Source: Blastocatellia bacterium
GTDB lineage: Bacteria; Acidobacteriota; Blastocatellia; Pyrinomonadales; Pyrinomonadaceae
DNA length: 43,485 bases
Direction of reading: 5' to 3'
NCBI GenBank assembly: GCA_013697915.1
Contig: JACCVY010000076.1
Span: 1 to 43,485, forward strand
This document shows, piece after piece, positions 22,415 through 30,481 of the stretch. Below the pieces are notes generated by a model. It made no database searches and was not told where the DNA came from. It worked only from the letters and a program-made list of their open reading frames with translations. Within the stretch, counting starts at the first letter, position 1, and each line of letters begins with the position of its first letter. Position numbers and translations under genes: made by a program.

Positions 22415-23857
22415 ATGTCATCGACAACAGTTTCTACAACTCCAGCCTGGACGATCTCAGACTATCTCGAAGTCCGCGATGGCCATCTCAACATCAACGC
22501 CGCTGACGCCCTCGACCTTATTACGAAGTACGACTCGCCGTTGTTTGTTTTCTCGGAACCGCGTATCCGCTCAAACATTCAGCGATTGAAGAGCGCGGCT
22601 GACTCAGTCGATCATCCTATTCGCTTTTTCTATGCCTCGAAAGCGAACTCAAACATGGCCGTGTTGAAAACCGTGTTCGATTCGGGCATCGACGTTGAGG
22701 TCAACAGCGGCGGCGAGCTTTTCAAAGCACTACGCATCGGCTTTCGTCCGGACCAAATTATCTTTAACGGCACGAGCAAAAGCGCCAGCGAACTTGACGA
22801 GGCGGTGCGCGCCGGAATTTATGCCATCAACGTCGATTCAATTTACGAGATCGGCTTGGTCGAAGAAGCTGTAAAACGAGTTTCAGCCGAGGATGGCCAC
22901 GCGCCTGCGAAACCTGCGCGCATCACGTTGCGTTTGGTTCCGGAGATCGGCACGCGTTCGCATCTGGGATTGCAGACCGCCCTGCTCACTTCAAAGTTTG
23001 GCATTTCGTCTTCTGAAGTCTTGGAAGCTTTTCGGCGCGGCTTGCAAAACCCGGATTTGATTCACGTCTGCGGCATTCATATTCACGTCGGCTCACAAAC
23101 GCCCGATGTCGAACCCTTCGCCGAAGCGTTTCGCAGCATGTGGGAACACCTGGTCGCGATTCATCGCGAGACGGGTCACACGCTCGAGCACATCAACCTC
23201 GGCGGCGGCATTCCGGTGAACTACCTGCGCGATCGTTCGCAGGCCGATCAATTGCCGCAACACGAGCGCGACATGTTGGGCGCGGACCTTGAACCTTCAG
23301 TGGTCCTGGCGGAAGCGTTGCGCGTCGCGCGCGAGTCAGCGCGCGCTGCCGGCGCCGAACATCTGCTGGAACAAACAACGATTCTGTTGGAGCCCGGCCG
23401 CAGCATCATCGCCGACGCGGGTCTGGTCCTAACATCCGTTCTCAATATGAAACAGCGCCCGGAAACTCTGGATGTCTGGCTGCTGACCGATGCCGGCTAC
23501 AACATCATGCTGTCGATGAACAATTACAAGTGGTACTACCATCTGATATCTGCGAGCCGCGCCGGCGAACCTCACGAACAGGAATATAAAGTAGCCGGAC
23601 CGCTTTGCGATTCGGGCGATGTCTATTTTGATATCGAGCGCGAAGGACGCTTGCCTGACTATCGGCGACTGCCGGCAAACGTGAAGCCTGGCGAGATTTT
23701 GGCGCTGCTCAATTCTGGCGCTTACTCGCTCGCGCAAATGTTTCATTACAACGGACGGCCCTTGCCGGCGGCCGTGATGATTCGTAAGGATGGCACCGCT
23801 GAACTGATTCGCCGCCGCGATACGTATGAAGACCTGGTAACTAACGACATCTGGTAA
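22415..23857 (+). CDS. lysA: Diaminopimelate decarboxylase LysA
   Basis: Converts meso-diaminopimelate to L-lysine with PLP. The 480-residue protein belongs to fold-type III (alanine racemase-like barrel plus beta domain) decarboxylases. RFFYASKANSN (70-80) holds the PLP lysine Lys76. VEVNSGGELFKAL, GIHIHVGSQTPDVEPF, LNLGGGIPVNY-like HINLGGGIPVNY, LEPGRSIIADAG and AGPLCDSGDVYF with the interface cysteine Cys398 follow in order. It is slightly longer than the usual 420 residues, with extra sequence around the DRSQADQLPQHERDML and DGHAPAKPAR segments, so a related decarboxylase (for example arginine-type) is possible but less likely. It stands alone, flanked by repeats on both sides. Confidence 0.88.
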   Translation: MSSTTVSTTPAWTISDYLEVRDGHLNINAADALDLITKYDSPLFVFSEPRIRSNIQRLKSAADSVDHPIRFFYASKANSNMAVLKTVFDSGIDVEVNSGGELFKALRIGFRPDQIIFNGTSKSASELDEAVRAGIYAINVDSIYEIGLVEEAVKRVSAEDGHAPAKPARITLRLVPEIGTRSHLGLQTALLTSKFGISSSEVLEAFRRGLQNPDLIHVCGIHIHVGSQTPDVEPFAEAFRSMWEHLVAIHRETGHTLEHINLGGGIPVNYLRDRSQADQLPQHERDMLGADLEPSVVLAEALRVARESARAAGAEHLLEQTTILLEPGRSIIADAGLVLTSVLNMKQRPETLDVWLLTDAGYNIMLSMNNYKWYYHLISASRAGEPHEQEYKVAGPLCDSGDVYFDIEREGRLPDYRRLPANVKPGEILALLNSGAYSLAQMFHYNGRPLPAAVMIRKDGTAELIRRRDTYEDLVTNDIW

Positions 23858-23906
23858 TTGAGCCCTCAGTGATAAGTTGAATAGTGAACGTCGGAAGGCT
23901 CGCAGT

Positions 23907-23977
23907 CGGGAAGGGTGGCTTGCCCCCGCCAAGAATGGCTGGCATTCAACGAGCGGGGGTAACCCCCCTTCCTAACC
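23907..23977. repeat. Palindromic dispersed repeat, family A, copy 2
   Basis: Arms CGGGAAGGGTGGCTTGCCCC (from 23907) and GCGGGGGTAACCCCCCTTCC (from 23953) are reverse complements with a few mismatches. The arms match those of 488-579 by eye, but the loop differs. It lies in the gap between lysA and the permease gene and might also serve as a terminator-like hairpin. Confidence 0.82.
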
Positions 23978-24028
23978 ATGAGGCGTTCAGAGTTGAGTCC
24001 GGGACTTTGGACATTCGATTAATCCCGC

Positions 24029-25519
24029 ATGCTTGAAACTAAGAACCAGTTAGTTCGCGGCCTAAACCTGATCGCCGCGATTTCCATCGTAATTGGAAAC
24101 GTCATCGGCACCGGCGTGTTTCTCAAAGCGCGCGTCATGACCTGCAACGTCGGCACGCCAAAAATGGTACTGCTCGTCTACGTTGTTGCCGGACTGCTTT
24201 CGCTGGCGGGCGCGTTAAGTTATGCGGAATTGGCGGCAATGATGCCGAAAGCCGGCGGCGAATATGTTTTCATGCGCGAGGCCTACGGGCGGCCGTGGGG
24301 TTTCCTGTTCGGTTGGATGTCGTTTTTCATCGGCAAGGCCGGGTCCCAAGCAGCACTCGGCGTGCAATTCGCACTCTTCCTCAACATTATGATCGGCGGC
24401 TCGCTGGCAGGCGATTTCTTTTCAACAACAGTGTTGGGCCATCCGGTGCCGTTCGGGAAACTTCAGTTAGTCGCGTTGCTGGCGATATTGATCGTCACCG
24501 GAATTAACTGTCTTGCCGTCAAGGTCAGCGGCAGCGTGGCGACGGTTTTATCTGGAATTAAGATCGCGCTCGTGCTGTTGGTCGGAATCGGTGCGTTCTT
24601 GTTTGCGCGCAGCGCTGACTGGTCACACCTGTTGATGGCAAATCTCGGCGGCACGTGCGAAGGCGTCAACGCAGCCGCGCGCTTTGGTTTTGGCGGCTTC
24701 ATCGCGGCGATGCTCGGGGCGCTGTGGGCCTACGACGGTTGGAACAACGTAACTCTCGTTGCGGGTGAGGTTCAGAATCCCGGACGAAACCTCCCCCGCG
24801 CGTTGATAGGCGGCACGATTCTGATCATGGGCCTCTACCTGCTGGCCAACGTTGCTTATTTCTACGCGCTCTCACCAACTGAGATAGCAAGCATCTCAAC
24901 TAAATCTTCCGTGGCCACCGAAGTCGCCAAACAGTTTCTCGGCCCACTAGCAATCAGTTTCATCGCCGCGGCTTTGCTCTCGTCAACTTTCGGCACGCTG
25001 CACACTTCGATTCTGACCGGCGCGCGCGTGCCTTATGCGATGGCTCGCGATGGTTTATTTCTGCGCAGTTTATCTCGCGTTTCACCGCGTACACATGTGC
25101 CCACCGGCGCGCTCATCGTGCAGGCAGTTTGGGCATGCATTCTCATCGTGGCGTTTTCCTCGTCGTTTGATACGTTGACTGACTACGCTATCTTCGGTCT
25201 GTGGATTTTTTATGGACTAGTCACAGCGGCAGTCTTCATATTGCGCCGCAAGATGCCGGAAGCCGACAGACCTTATCGTGCCTGGGGTTATCCGGTGGTG
25301 CCCCTTCTCTTTCTCATGGCTACGGCGCTGATCCTTGGAACTACTTTGCTAGGAGCACGAGTAGATTTTACCGACGCGGTAACTCGGTTGCTGCACGGTC
25401 AATTTCTGAGCGGATTGGGAGTCCTGGTACGTAACCCACCAATAGCAGGCATTGGCCTAATCGCGCTCGGCCTGCCGGTCTACTGGTTGTGGGAGCAGCG
25501 TGCAAAAGGTCAAGGATAA
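24029..25519 (+). CDS. APC-family amino acid permease
   Basis: A 496-residue inner-membrane transporter of the amino acid-polyamine-organocation superfamily. The first TM has the unwound-helix motif AISIVIGNVIGTGVFLK (15-31). Then AGLLSLAGALSYAELAAMMPKAGGEYVFMREAYG (TM2 and the conserved E-A loop), and about ten more strongly hydrophobic stretches, with WAYDGWNNVTLVAGEVQNPGRNLPRA as the TM6-7 signature. The pattern is nearest to the LAT/YfnA-like group. The substrate is unknown but is probably amino acids. No partner gene is close. It is convergent with the lipoprotein-like gene, with 40 bases between. Confidence 0.9.
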   Translation: MLETKNQLVRGLNLIAAISIVIGNVIGTGVFLKARVMTCNVGTPKMVLLVYVVAGLLSLAGALSYAELAAMMPKAGGEYVFMREAYGRPWGFLFGWMSFFIGKAGSQAALGVQFALFLNIMIGGSLAGDFFSTTVLGHPVPFGKLQLVALLAILIVTGINCLAVKVSGSVATVLSGIKIALVLLVGIGAFLFARSADWSHLLMANLGGTCEGVNAAARFGFGGFIAAMLGALWAYDGWNNVTLVAGEVQNPGRNLPRALIGGTILIMGLYLLANVAYFYALSPTEIASISTKSSVATEVAKQFLGPLAISFIAAALLSSTFGTLHTSILTGARVPYAMARDGLFLRSLSRVSPRTHVPTGALIVQAVWACILIVAFSSSFDTLTDYAIFGLWIFYGLVTAAVFILRRKMPEADRPYRAWGYPVVPLLFLMATALILGTTLLGARVDFTDAVTRLLHGQFLSGLGVLVRNPPIAGIGLIALGLPVYWLWEQRAKGQG

Positions 25520-25559
25520 GCTTCGCAGAAAGCATTGAATCTTGAAACGCTCTGATTAG

Positions 25560-26678
25560 TCAGCGCCGCACGACTTCAATCAGCGGCGGATGCACGCCTT
25601 CGCTGGTTGCCAACAGCGCGCGGCCGTCGAGGCGATACGCGATTGACTCACCCTGCTTCCGCTTTCCTAAATCCAGCGACTTCAGCGGCTGTCTCCAGAT
25701 TTGATCAAACGGGGCGCGCGCGTCCGCTAAAACCAGCTCATAGCCATCGACGTAATCGCACAGCGCTACCCGCAAACCATCCGGCGAAATATCCCCGCCC
25801 GTAATCAAGCCACCAAAAAGACTGGGAACATTCAGTTCAGCGATGCGCTTGAGCGTTATCGGCCCATTGGTATTTAGCGGAGCCGTGGCCTTGTAAACAG
25901 TCGGATTCGCAAAAGGAATTTTGCTGACGATATAAAGGTCGCCGGTTACGGGATGGACCAGCAAAGATTCAGCATCATGCGCTCCGTCGGGGTAGCGCAA
26001 GCGAATAACTTCCGCATCGTCGGTGACCAGCGGTTTGAGCTTGCTGGACGAGGAGTCAGTCGGTTTTATTGTTGGCTCTTTGACGCGGTAAACAATTATT
26101 TCACTGCGCCGTCCTTCGTTATCTCCAATGTCGCCAATATAGAGATAGCTAGCTCCAGCTTGCGGCCCCGGCCCAGCCGCGATGTCTTCCCAATCGCGCG
26201 CCGACGCGCCTCTTACTCGCCACGTTCCGCGGCGCGCTCCGTGTTCATGCAGCGCATAGATATTTGGACCATCTCCTGAATCGTTGTGCGTCCAATAGAG
26301 CCCGGGGTTGTTACGTGAAGCGACAATGCCGCTGCTTTCGTTGACTGCCGCGTCATTGAGACGGCCCAATACGCGCGGTGGTCCATAAGTTTCGGTTTGC
26401 TTCGCAACAGACTTTTGTTCTTCCCGCGTTTTCGCAGCCGGCTTCGCTGCCTCGACGCTCGTCGGCACCGGCATTCGCTGGCACGCCGACGAAACAAGCA
26501 TGCAAAGTAAGAGCGCCAAAACGATCGAGACATTCGATAGAGTCTTGGTTTGAGATCTTCTCTGTGCAAACTTTGTGTTCTCTGTGTCTCTTTGGTGAAT
26601 AAGCGCTCGACAGCTACTCACTATAGAGACACAGAGGTCACCGAGGTAACACAGAGAATTCAAGACATTACCGAACAT
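25560..26678 (-). CDS. Lipoprotein-like protein with beta-propeller-like body, 5' end disturbed by a repeat
   Basis: A 372-residue frame. The first 45 residues are encoded by a dispersed repeat (26559-26658). Then follow a hydrophobic helix (VSIVLALLLCMLVSSACQ, about 50-67), which looks like a lipoprotein signal with lipobox LVSSAC and Cys66. The body (about 95-372) has NDAAVNESSGIVASRNNPGLYWTHND, YIGDIGDNEGRR and HDAESLLVHPVTGDLYIVSK, a pattern of beta-propeller-type esterase-like or NHL-like proteins; no catalytic site is evident. No better start is available near the signal: the nearest ATG (codon 60) would remove most of it. The frame begins 6 bases after the murE stop, so it may be read with murE, or its original start was displaced by the repeat. 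Role unknown; probably envelope-attached. Confidence 0.72.
   Translation of the reverse strand: MFGNVLNSLCYLGDLCVSIVSSCRALIHQRDTENTKFAQRRSQTKTLSNVSIVLALLLCMLVSSACQRMPVPTSVEAAKPAAKTREEQKSVAKQTETYGPPRVLGRLNDAAVNESSGIVASRNNPGLYWTHNDSGDGPNIYALHEHGARRGTWRVRGASARDWEDIAAGPGPQAGASYLYIGDIGDNEGRRSEIIVYRVKEPTIKPTDSSSSKLKPLVTDDAEVIRLRYPDGAHDAESLLVHPVTGDLYIVSKIPFANPTVYKATAPLNTNGPITLKRIAELNVPSLFGGLITGGDISPDGLRVALCDYVDGYELVLADARAPFDQIWRQPLKSLDLGKRKQGESIAYRLDGRALLATSEGVHPPLIEVVRR
26559..26658. repeat. Palindromic repeat of the 'ACAGAGACACAG' type, copy 2
   Basis: TTCTCTGTGCAAACTTTGTG and TTCTCTGTGTCTC on the left face GAGACACAGAGGTCACCGAG and ACACAGAGAA on the right. It has the same nested layout as 3850-3947, but the outer arms are less perfect. 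It occupies the 5' end of the lipoprotein-like frame, just downstream of murE. Confidence 0.8.
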
Positions 26679-26684
26679 CGTGTT

Positions 26685-28202
26685 TCACACTGCTCGTTTT
26701 CTGGCATTCCCCAGCGCCTCACGGGCGACTTCCTTATCGTCAAAATGAAAAACTTCACGGCCGATGATCTGATAATCCTCGTGTCCCTTGCCGGCTATCA
26801 ACACCAGATCGCCACTACGCGCTTCAGCAATGGCCCGATGAATTGCATCGCGTCGATCGGCAATCTTGCGATAAGGCTTACCAGTCTTTTGAATTCCGGC
26901 TTCGGCATCGGCGAGAATTTTTTCCGGGTCTTCGGTCCGGGGATTATCCGAAGTCAGAATCACGACATCACTTAAACTCCCCGCCGCTTCGCCCATCGGC
27001 GCACGCTTTGAACCATCGCGATCGCCGCCGCAGCCAAACACGGTGATGATTTTTCCTTTGGTCACTGCGCGAGCAGTGCGCAGCACATTCAACAAAGCAT
27101 CGTCGCTGTGCGCGTAATCGACGACGACTGCAAAATCGTTATCATGCGGCACGCGCTCAAAACGGCCGGGCGCGCCGGTACACTTTTCGAGAGCGCGCGC
27201 AATAACGTCGAGTTCGTAACCCAGCGCCAGGCCGCTTGCCACTGCCGCCAGCGTGTTATAGATGTGCGGTTGACCAACCAGCGGCGAATGAAACTCGCGC
27301 TCGCCTGCCGGCGTCCGCAGAGTGAAGCGCATGCCATCTAATGAAAACTCAGCGTTGCGCGCGGTAACATCCGCATCTGATCTGACTGCGTAACGAACAA
27401 CGCGCGCGCCTTCCTGCTCCAACCTTTCAGCCAGCTCAACTCCATAAGGATCGTCGACGTTGAGGACCGACACGCGCGGCTTTGATCCCAAGCGGCCATC
27501 AAACAGTCGCTGCTTTGCGTACCAGTAATTCTCCATCGTCTTGTGATAGTCGAGATGATCGCGGGTGAGATTGGAAAAAACTGCGACTGCATATTCGAGC
27601 GCATCGCAGCGATGAAAATCCATCGCCTGGGACGAACATTCCATCACCGCTGTCTTGCAAACAATACCAACGGCTTCGCGCAGCAGCCGCTGCATGTCGG
27701 TGGCTTCGGGCGTGGTGCGATCAGCGTTACGCCGCTCGGCACCGAGACGATATTCAACTGTCCCGGTCATGGCCACGGGTTCGCCGGCGGCTTCGGGAAT
27801 CGAGGCGATCAAATAAGCGGTCGTAGTTTTACCGTTGGTCCCGGTGATACCAACGAGTTGCAATTCACGTGAAGGATGATGGTGAACTTCGGCGGCGGCG
27901 AGGGCCATCGCGCGGCGCACGTTTTCAACTTGCAGCCAGGGAAAGTCAGCGGGGGCGTTTTCTGCCCTCAGTTCTGTTGGGGATTCGAGTTCCGAAATAA
28001 CGCCGACGGCGCCTTGCTCGATCACCTGCGGCACGAACTTGTGCGCATCGAACAACTCACCGCGCACAGCCACAAACAAACTGCCTGGCCCGGCCCGGCG
28101 CGAGTCGTGGCGCACGTCTGTTACCACAGCGCCCTCATTGCCGGATAGTTTTCCGCCCGTCACTTCCGCAATTTGTTTTAGAGTTACGGGATCGTTTTTC
28201 AC
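26685..28202 (-). CDS. murE: UDP-MurNAc-tripeptide synthetase MurE (meso-DAP type)
   Basis: Adds the third residue to UDP-MurNAc-L-Ala-D-Glu in cytoplasmic peptidoglycan synthesis. The 505-residue protein has the usual length. Order: N-terminal uridine-binding domain (VTDVRHDSRRAGPGSLFVAVRG, 28-48), central ATPase with P-loop GITGTNGKTTTAYL (118-131), EFH-like CSSQAMDFHRCDALEYAVAVFSNLTRDHLDYHKT, and a C-terminal domain with TSDNPRTEDPEKI. The DNPR motif is that of meso-diaminopimelate-adding enzymes, in contrast to the L-lysine-adding form. This agrees with lysA at 22.4 kb. No other mur/fts genes of the dcw cluster are near, so murE stands apart from its usual neighbours. Confidence 0.96.
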   Translation of the reverse strand: MKNDPVTLKQIAEVTGGKLSGNEGAVVTDVRHDSRRAGPGSLFVAVRGELFDAHKFVPQVIEQGAVGVISELESPTELRAENAPADFPWLQVENVRRAMALAAAEVHHHPSRELQLVGITGTNGKTTTAYLIASIPEAAGEPVAMTGTVEYRLGAERRNADRTTPEATDMQRLLREAVGIVCKTAVMECSSQAMDFHRCDALEYAVAVFSNLTRDHLDYHKTMENYWYAKQRLFDGRLGSKPRVSVLNVDDPYGVELAERLEQEGARVVRYAVRSDADVTARNAEFSLDGMRFTLRTPAGEREFHSPLVGQPHIYNTLAAVASGLALGYELDVIARALEKCTGAPGRFERVPHDNDFAVVVDYAHSDDALLNVLRTARAVTKGKIITVFGCGGDRDGSKRAPMGEAAGSLSDVVILTSDNPRTEDPEKILADAEAGIQKTGKPYRKIADRRDAIHRAIAEARSGDLVLIAGKGHEDYQIIGREVFHFDDKEVAREALGNARKRAV

Positions 28203-28224
28203 GTTTGGAATTGTACGCGGCAGA

Positions 28225-28366
28225 AGAGCGGCGGTAAACCGGCCTTCCCAACCTCGAGATTTTCGATCTTGCTTTCCGGCTATCTTACTGGAAAGCCTTT
28301 CAGTCTATTCGCACGCTCAACAGCCAATCAGCTCAAGGTCAGCAAGGTGGGCTTGCCCCCGCTCTT
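28225..28366. repeat. Degenerate palindromic repeat of family A
   Basis: GAGCGGCGGTAAACC with GGCCTTCCCAACC (from 28226) and its counterpart GCAAGGTGGGCTTGCCCCCG (28342-28361) are imperfect reverse complements and resemble the arms at 488-579 and 23907-23977, here with a much longer loop. It lies in the divergent gap between murE and the SIS-protein gene. Confidence 0.65.
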
Positions 28367-28465
28367 AGTAAGCAACTACCATTCCAGTTCGCAAACCACA
28401 TCGACCAGGGGAAAGACATTGATGATCGCTTCCAGGAAAAATGAGCCTCCAACGGAGATTAACTT

Positions 28466-29500
28466 TTGTCATTAATGCTTCAAGAGATTGCTGAACAGCC
28501 GGCAGCGCTGGCCCGCACTATTCAATCAGAACGCGCCAAGCTTTCACGCCTGGGCGCTTTTCTCAAACAGCGTGATATCGATTTGATTGTACTAGTCGCG
28601 CGAGGCAGCTCTGATAATGCCGCGCTGTTTGGTCGTTATCTCTTGGAAATCACCACGGGCATTCCGGTTTCACTGTCCGCTCCTTCTGTACACACTATCT
28701 ATCGCGCCAAATTAAGACTACAGCACGCGCTGGTTGTCGGCGTCTCTCAATCGGGTGAAGGCGAGGACATAAATCAGGTGCTTGCGAACGCCCGCGCCGG
28801 CGGTGCTTACACCGTCGGCATTACCAATGAACCGGTCTCGGCGATGGTCAACGTCGTCGATGAGACCTTATTAACGCATGGCGGACGCGAGCGATCGGTC
28901 GCAGCAACGAAAACTTTCACCGGTCAGATGCTGCTTTTTTACTTGCTGGCCGAAGCCCTGGCTGGAACTAAACCGCCATGGTCGTGCGACACCATTCCCG
29001 ACTTCGCTGCGCGCGCGCTCGAGCAGCAGCCGGCCATCCTCGAGCTGGTGCAACGCTATGTCTTTATGGAAAACTGCGTGGTGGTCGGACGCGGTCTTGC
29101 CTATGCGAATGCTTACGAGCTTGCCTTGAAGTTAATGGAAACGTGTTACGTTGTCGCCGAACGTTTTTCATCCGCAGATTTTCTGCATGGCCCGGTGGCG
29201 ATGGTCGAACGTCACTTTCCGGTGATTTTGTTTGCGCCGCCGGGAGTGATGTTGCCCGGAGTGAAGAGTTTGATCGGCCGCTTGCGTGAGTTGCGCGCCG
29301 ACTCTTTAGTGATAACCAGTGATTTGGATGCGGCAGCGAGTTGCGCGCGCGCGATCATAATGCCAAAAGAGATTGATGAGTTTGGAGCGCCGATTCCTTA
29401 TATAATTCCCGGCCAACTGTTTGCGGCCTTGCTGGCTGAAGCAAAAGGATTGGATCCGGACCAACCTCGTTCGTTGTCGAAAGTCACGAGAACGCTGTAG
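28466..29500 (+). CDS. SIS-domain sugar isomerase / deaminase-like protein (GlmS C-half type)
   Basis: A 344-residue protein with two SIS domains like the isomerase half of GlmS, without the glutaminase domain. LIVLVARGSSDNAALFGRYL (about 40-60) is the first phosphosugar loop, LVVGVSQSGEGEDINQVLANA the second (SQSGE), and LTHGGRERSVAATKTFTGQML gives the STKTF-like block. GRGLAYANAYELALKLMETCY and ADFLHGPVAMVER begin the second domain. This pattern fits NagB-II/AgaS-type glucosamine-6-P deaminases or GlmS-like isomerases, which would complete recycling after the kinase and MurQ; inference only. Start: TTG at 28466 has GGAG 8 bases upstream, while the ATG at 28475 would put it 17 bases away, so I prefer TTG; the two differ by only three residues. 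Confidence 0.85.
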   Translation: MSLMLQEIAEQPAALARTIQSERAKLSRLGAFLKQRDIDLIVLVARGSSDNAALFGRYLLEITTGIPVSLSAPSVHTIYRAKLRLQHALVVGVSQSGEGEDINQVLANARAGGAYTVGITNEPVSAMVNVVDETLLTHGGRERSVAATKTFTGQMLLFYLLAEALAGTKPPWSCDTIPDFAARALEQQPAILELVQRYVFMENCVVVGRGLAYANAYELALKLMETCYVVAERFSSADFLHGPVAMVERHFPVILFAPPGVMLPGVKSLIGRLRELRADSLVITSDLDAAASCARAIIMPKEIDEFGAPIPYIIPGQLFAALLAEAKGLDPDQPRSLSKVTRTL

Positions 29501-29540
29501 CGCAAGCTGTCAGACTAACGGTTTGCATTACAATACCAAC

Positions 29541-29580
29541 TTGACTTCTGACTTCTGACTTCTGACTTCTGATTTCTGAT
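29541..29580. repeat. Degenerate heptad tandem repeat (TTCTGAC)n
   Basis: About five copies of a TTCTGAC/TTCTGAT unit in a row, ending 2 bases before the start codon of the next gene, where a ribosome binding site would normally be. Relatives are found at 31803-31877, 41879-41946 and, in different wording, at 30388-30423, 39697-39740 and 43282-43338. Confidence 0.85.
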
Positions 29581-29582
29581 CT

Positions 29583-29849
29583 ATGACTCTTATGAACATC
29601 GAGTTAAAAGACTTATCCACTGGCCCTGTCTACGCGCAAGTGCGCGAACAAATCGAAAATCAAATTCGTCAGAAGGATGTCGCGGCGGGCGAAACTCTTC
29701 CCGCCCCTGCCGCGCTCGCGCAGAAACTGTCAGTGGATAAAGGTGAAATCCAGCGCGCATATTTTGAACTGGAACGCGCCGGCTTGGTCACGAAAGAAAC
29801 CGGCAAAGATTTTCTGGGCCAAATGAAGACGACCTATCGCGTTGCCTGA
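29583..29849 (+). CDS. Second minimal GntR-type DNA-binding protein, no effector domain
   Basis: An 88-residue protein. Residues about 11-75 show a GntR-like winged helix: PVYAQVREQIENQIRQKDVAAGETLPAPAALAQKLSVDKGEIQRAYFELERAGLVTKETG, where ETLPAPAALAQKLSVDKGEIQRAY corresponds to the LPSEREMA... signature with several changes, including loss of the SER. There is no effector domain. It starts right behind the heptad repeats and has no recognisable ribosome binding site, so it may be leaderless or poorly translated; ATG at 29592 is an alternative start. Function unknown; probably a small regulator, similar in design to 11747-12058. Confidence 0.75.
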   Translation: MTLMNIELKDLSTGPVYAQVREQIENQIRQKDVAAGETLPAPAALAQKLSVDKGEIQRAYFELERAGLVTKETGKDFLGQMKTTYRVA

Positions 29850-29881
29850 AGTACTCGCAACTCAGGCGGATCCTAACGCGC

Positions 29882-30151
29882 TCATGCCGCCGACTTATGC
29901 CGGACATCGTACCGCGTCTGTTGATGCTGTGATCGGACGTCGCGTAACTTTGCGTTTTCCAGAGTGTTCGCTTCACTCATCAGCCATACGGAAACATTAC
30001 GCTTAGCGCGTGCCTCATCCTTTAACCTGATTGCTTCTTCACGATTCCCAGCATCTAACAGGTTAGAAGCCACTTCTAACTTGGTTGTAGACTCCTTAAG
30101 GGCTTCCATCGCCTGCTCTCGGAGCGCCGCTACTGACGTTTTAATACTCAT
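29882..30151 (-). CDS. Small all-helical protein of unknown function
   Basis: An 89-residue protein with a strong GGGGGGA ribosome binding site a few bases before the ATG, so it is a real gene. The sequence is charged and helical: REQAMEALKESTTKLEVASNL, then LDAGNREEAIRLKDEARAKRN, and a C-terminal basic part. The LLDAGNREEAIRLKDEA stretch resembles a single TPR-like helix pair. No signal peptide or membrane helix. It is convergent with the second minimal GntR-type gene, with 32 bases between. I do not recognise the family. Confidence 0.72.
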   Translation of the reverse strand: MSIKTSVAALREQAMEALKESTTKLEVASNLLDAGNREEAIRLKDEARAKRNVSVWLMSEANTLENAKLRDVRSQHQQTRYDVRHKSAA

Positions 30152-30299
30152 CTATCCCCCCAGGCGTTTTGTTAACGAACAATATCAGTCGGGTCATGCA
30201 ATCTCGTTGCAAACAGCATTCCCTTCTGTGACGAAATCAGCTCTCGCGTGATATTCTTTTTTTCTGCCAAAGAACTTGGTTTATTGCGATTACAAACAT

Positions 30300-30385
<86 letters not shown>

Positions 30386-30387
30386 GA

Positions 30388-30423
30388 AACAGTAGGCAGT
30401 AAGCAGTCGGAAGTAGGCAGAGA
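30388..30423. repeat. Short degenerate tandem repeat behind tRNA-Leu
   Basis: CAGTAGGCAGTAAGCAGTCG and GAAGTAGGCAGAG follow directly after the tRNA CCA end: about four copies of a 7-8 base unit (GCAGT-A/C-GG-like). It belongs to the same style of short repeats as those before other start codons. Confidence 0.7.
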
Positions 30424-30481
30424 ACAAATATTGAAGGAAGGACGCCCGTTGCCGCCAGAATCGCAACGGGCTTAGCACTTA

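Noticed and set aside
29541-29580. Tandem repeats considered as a CRISPR array
   Set aside because: Units are 7-8 bases with no spacers between them, and there are no cas genes in the window.
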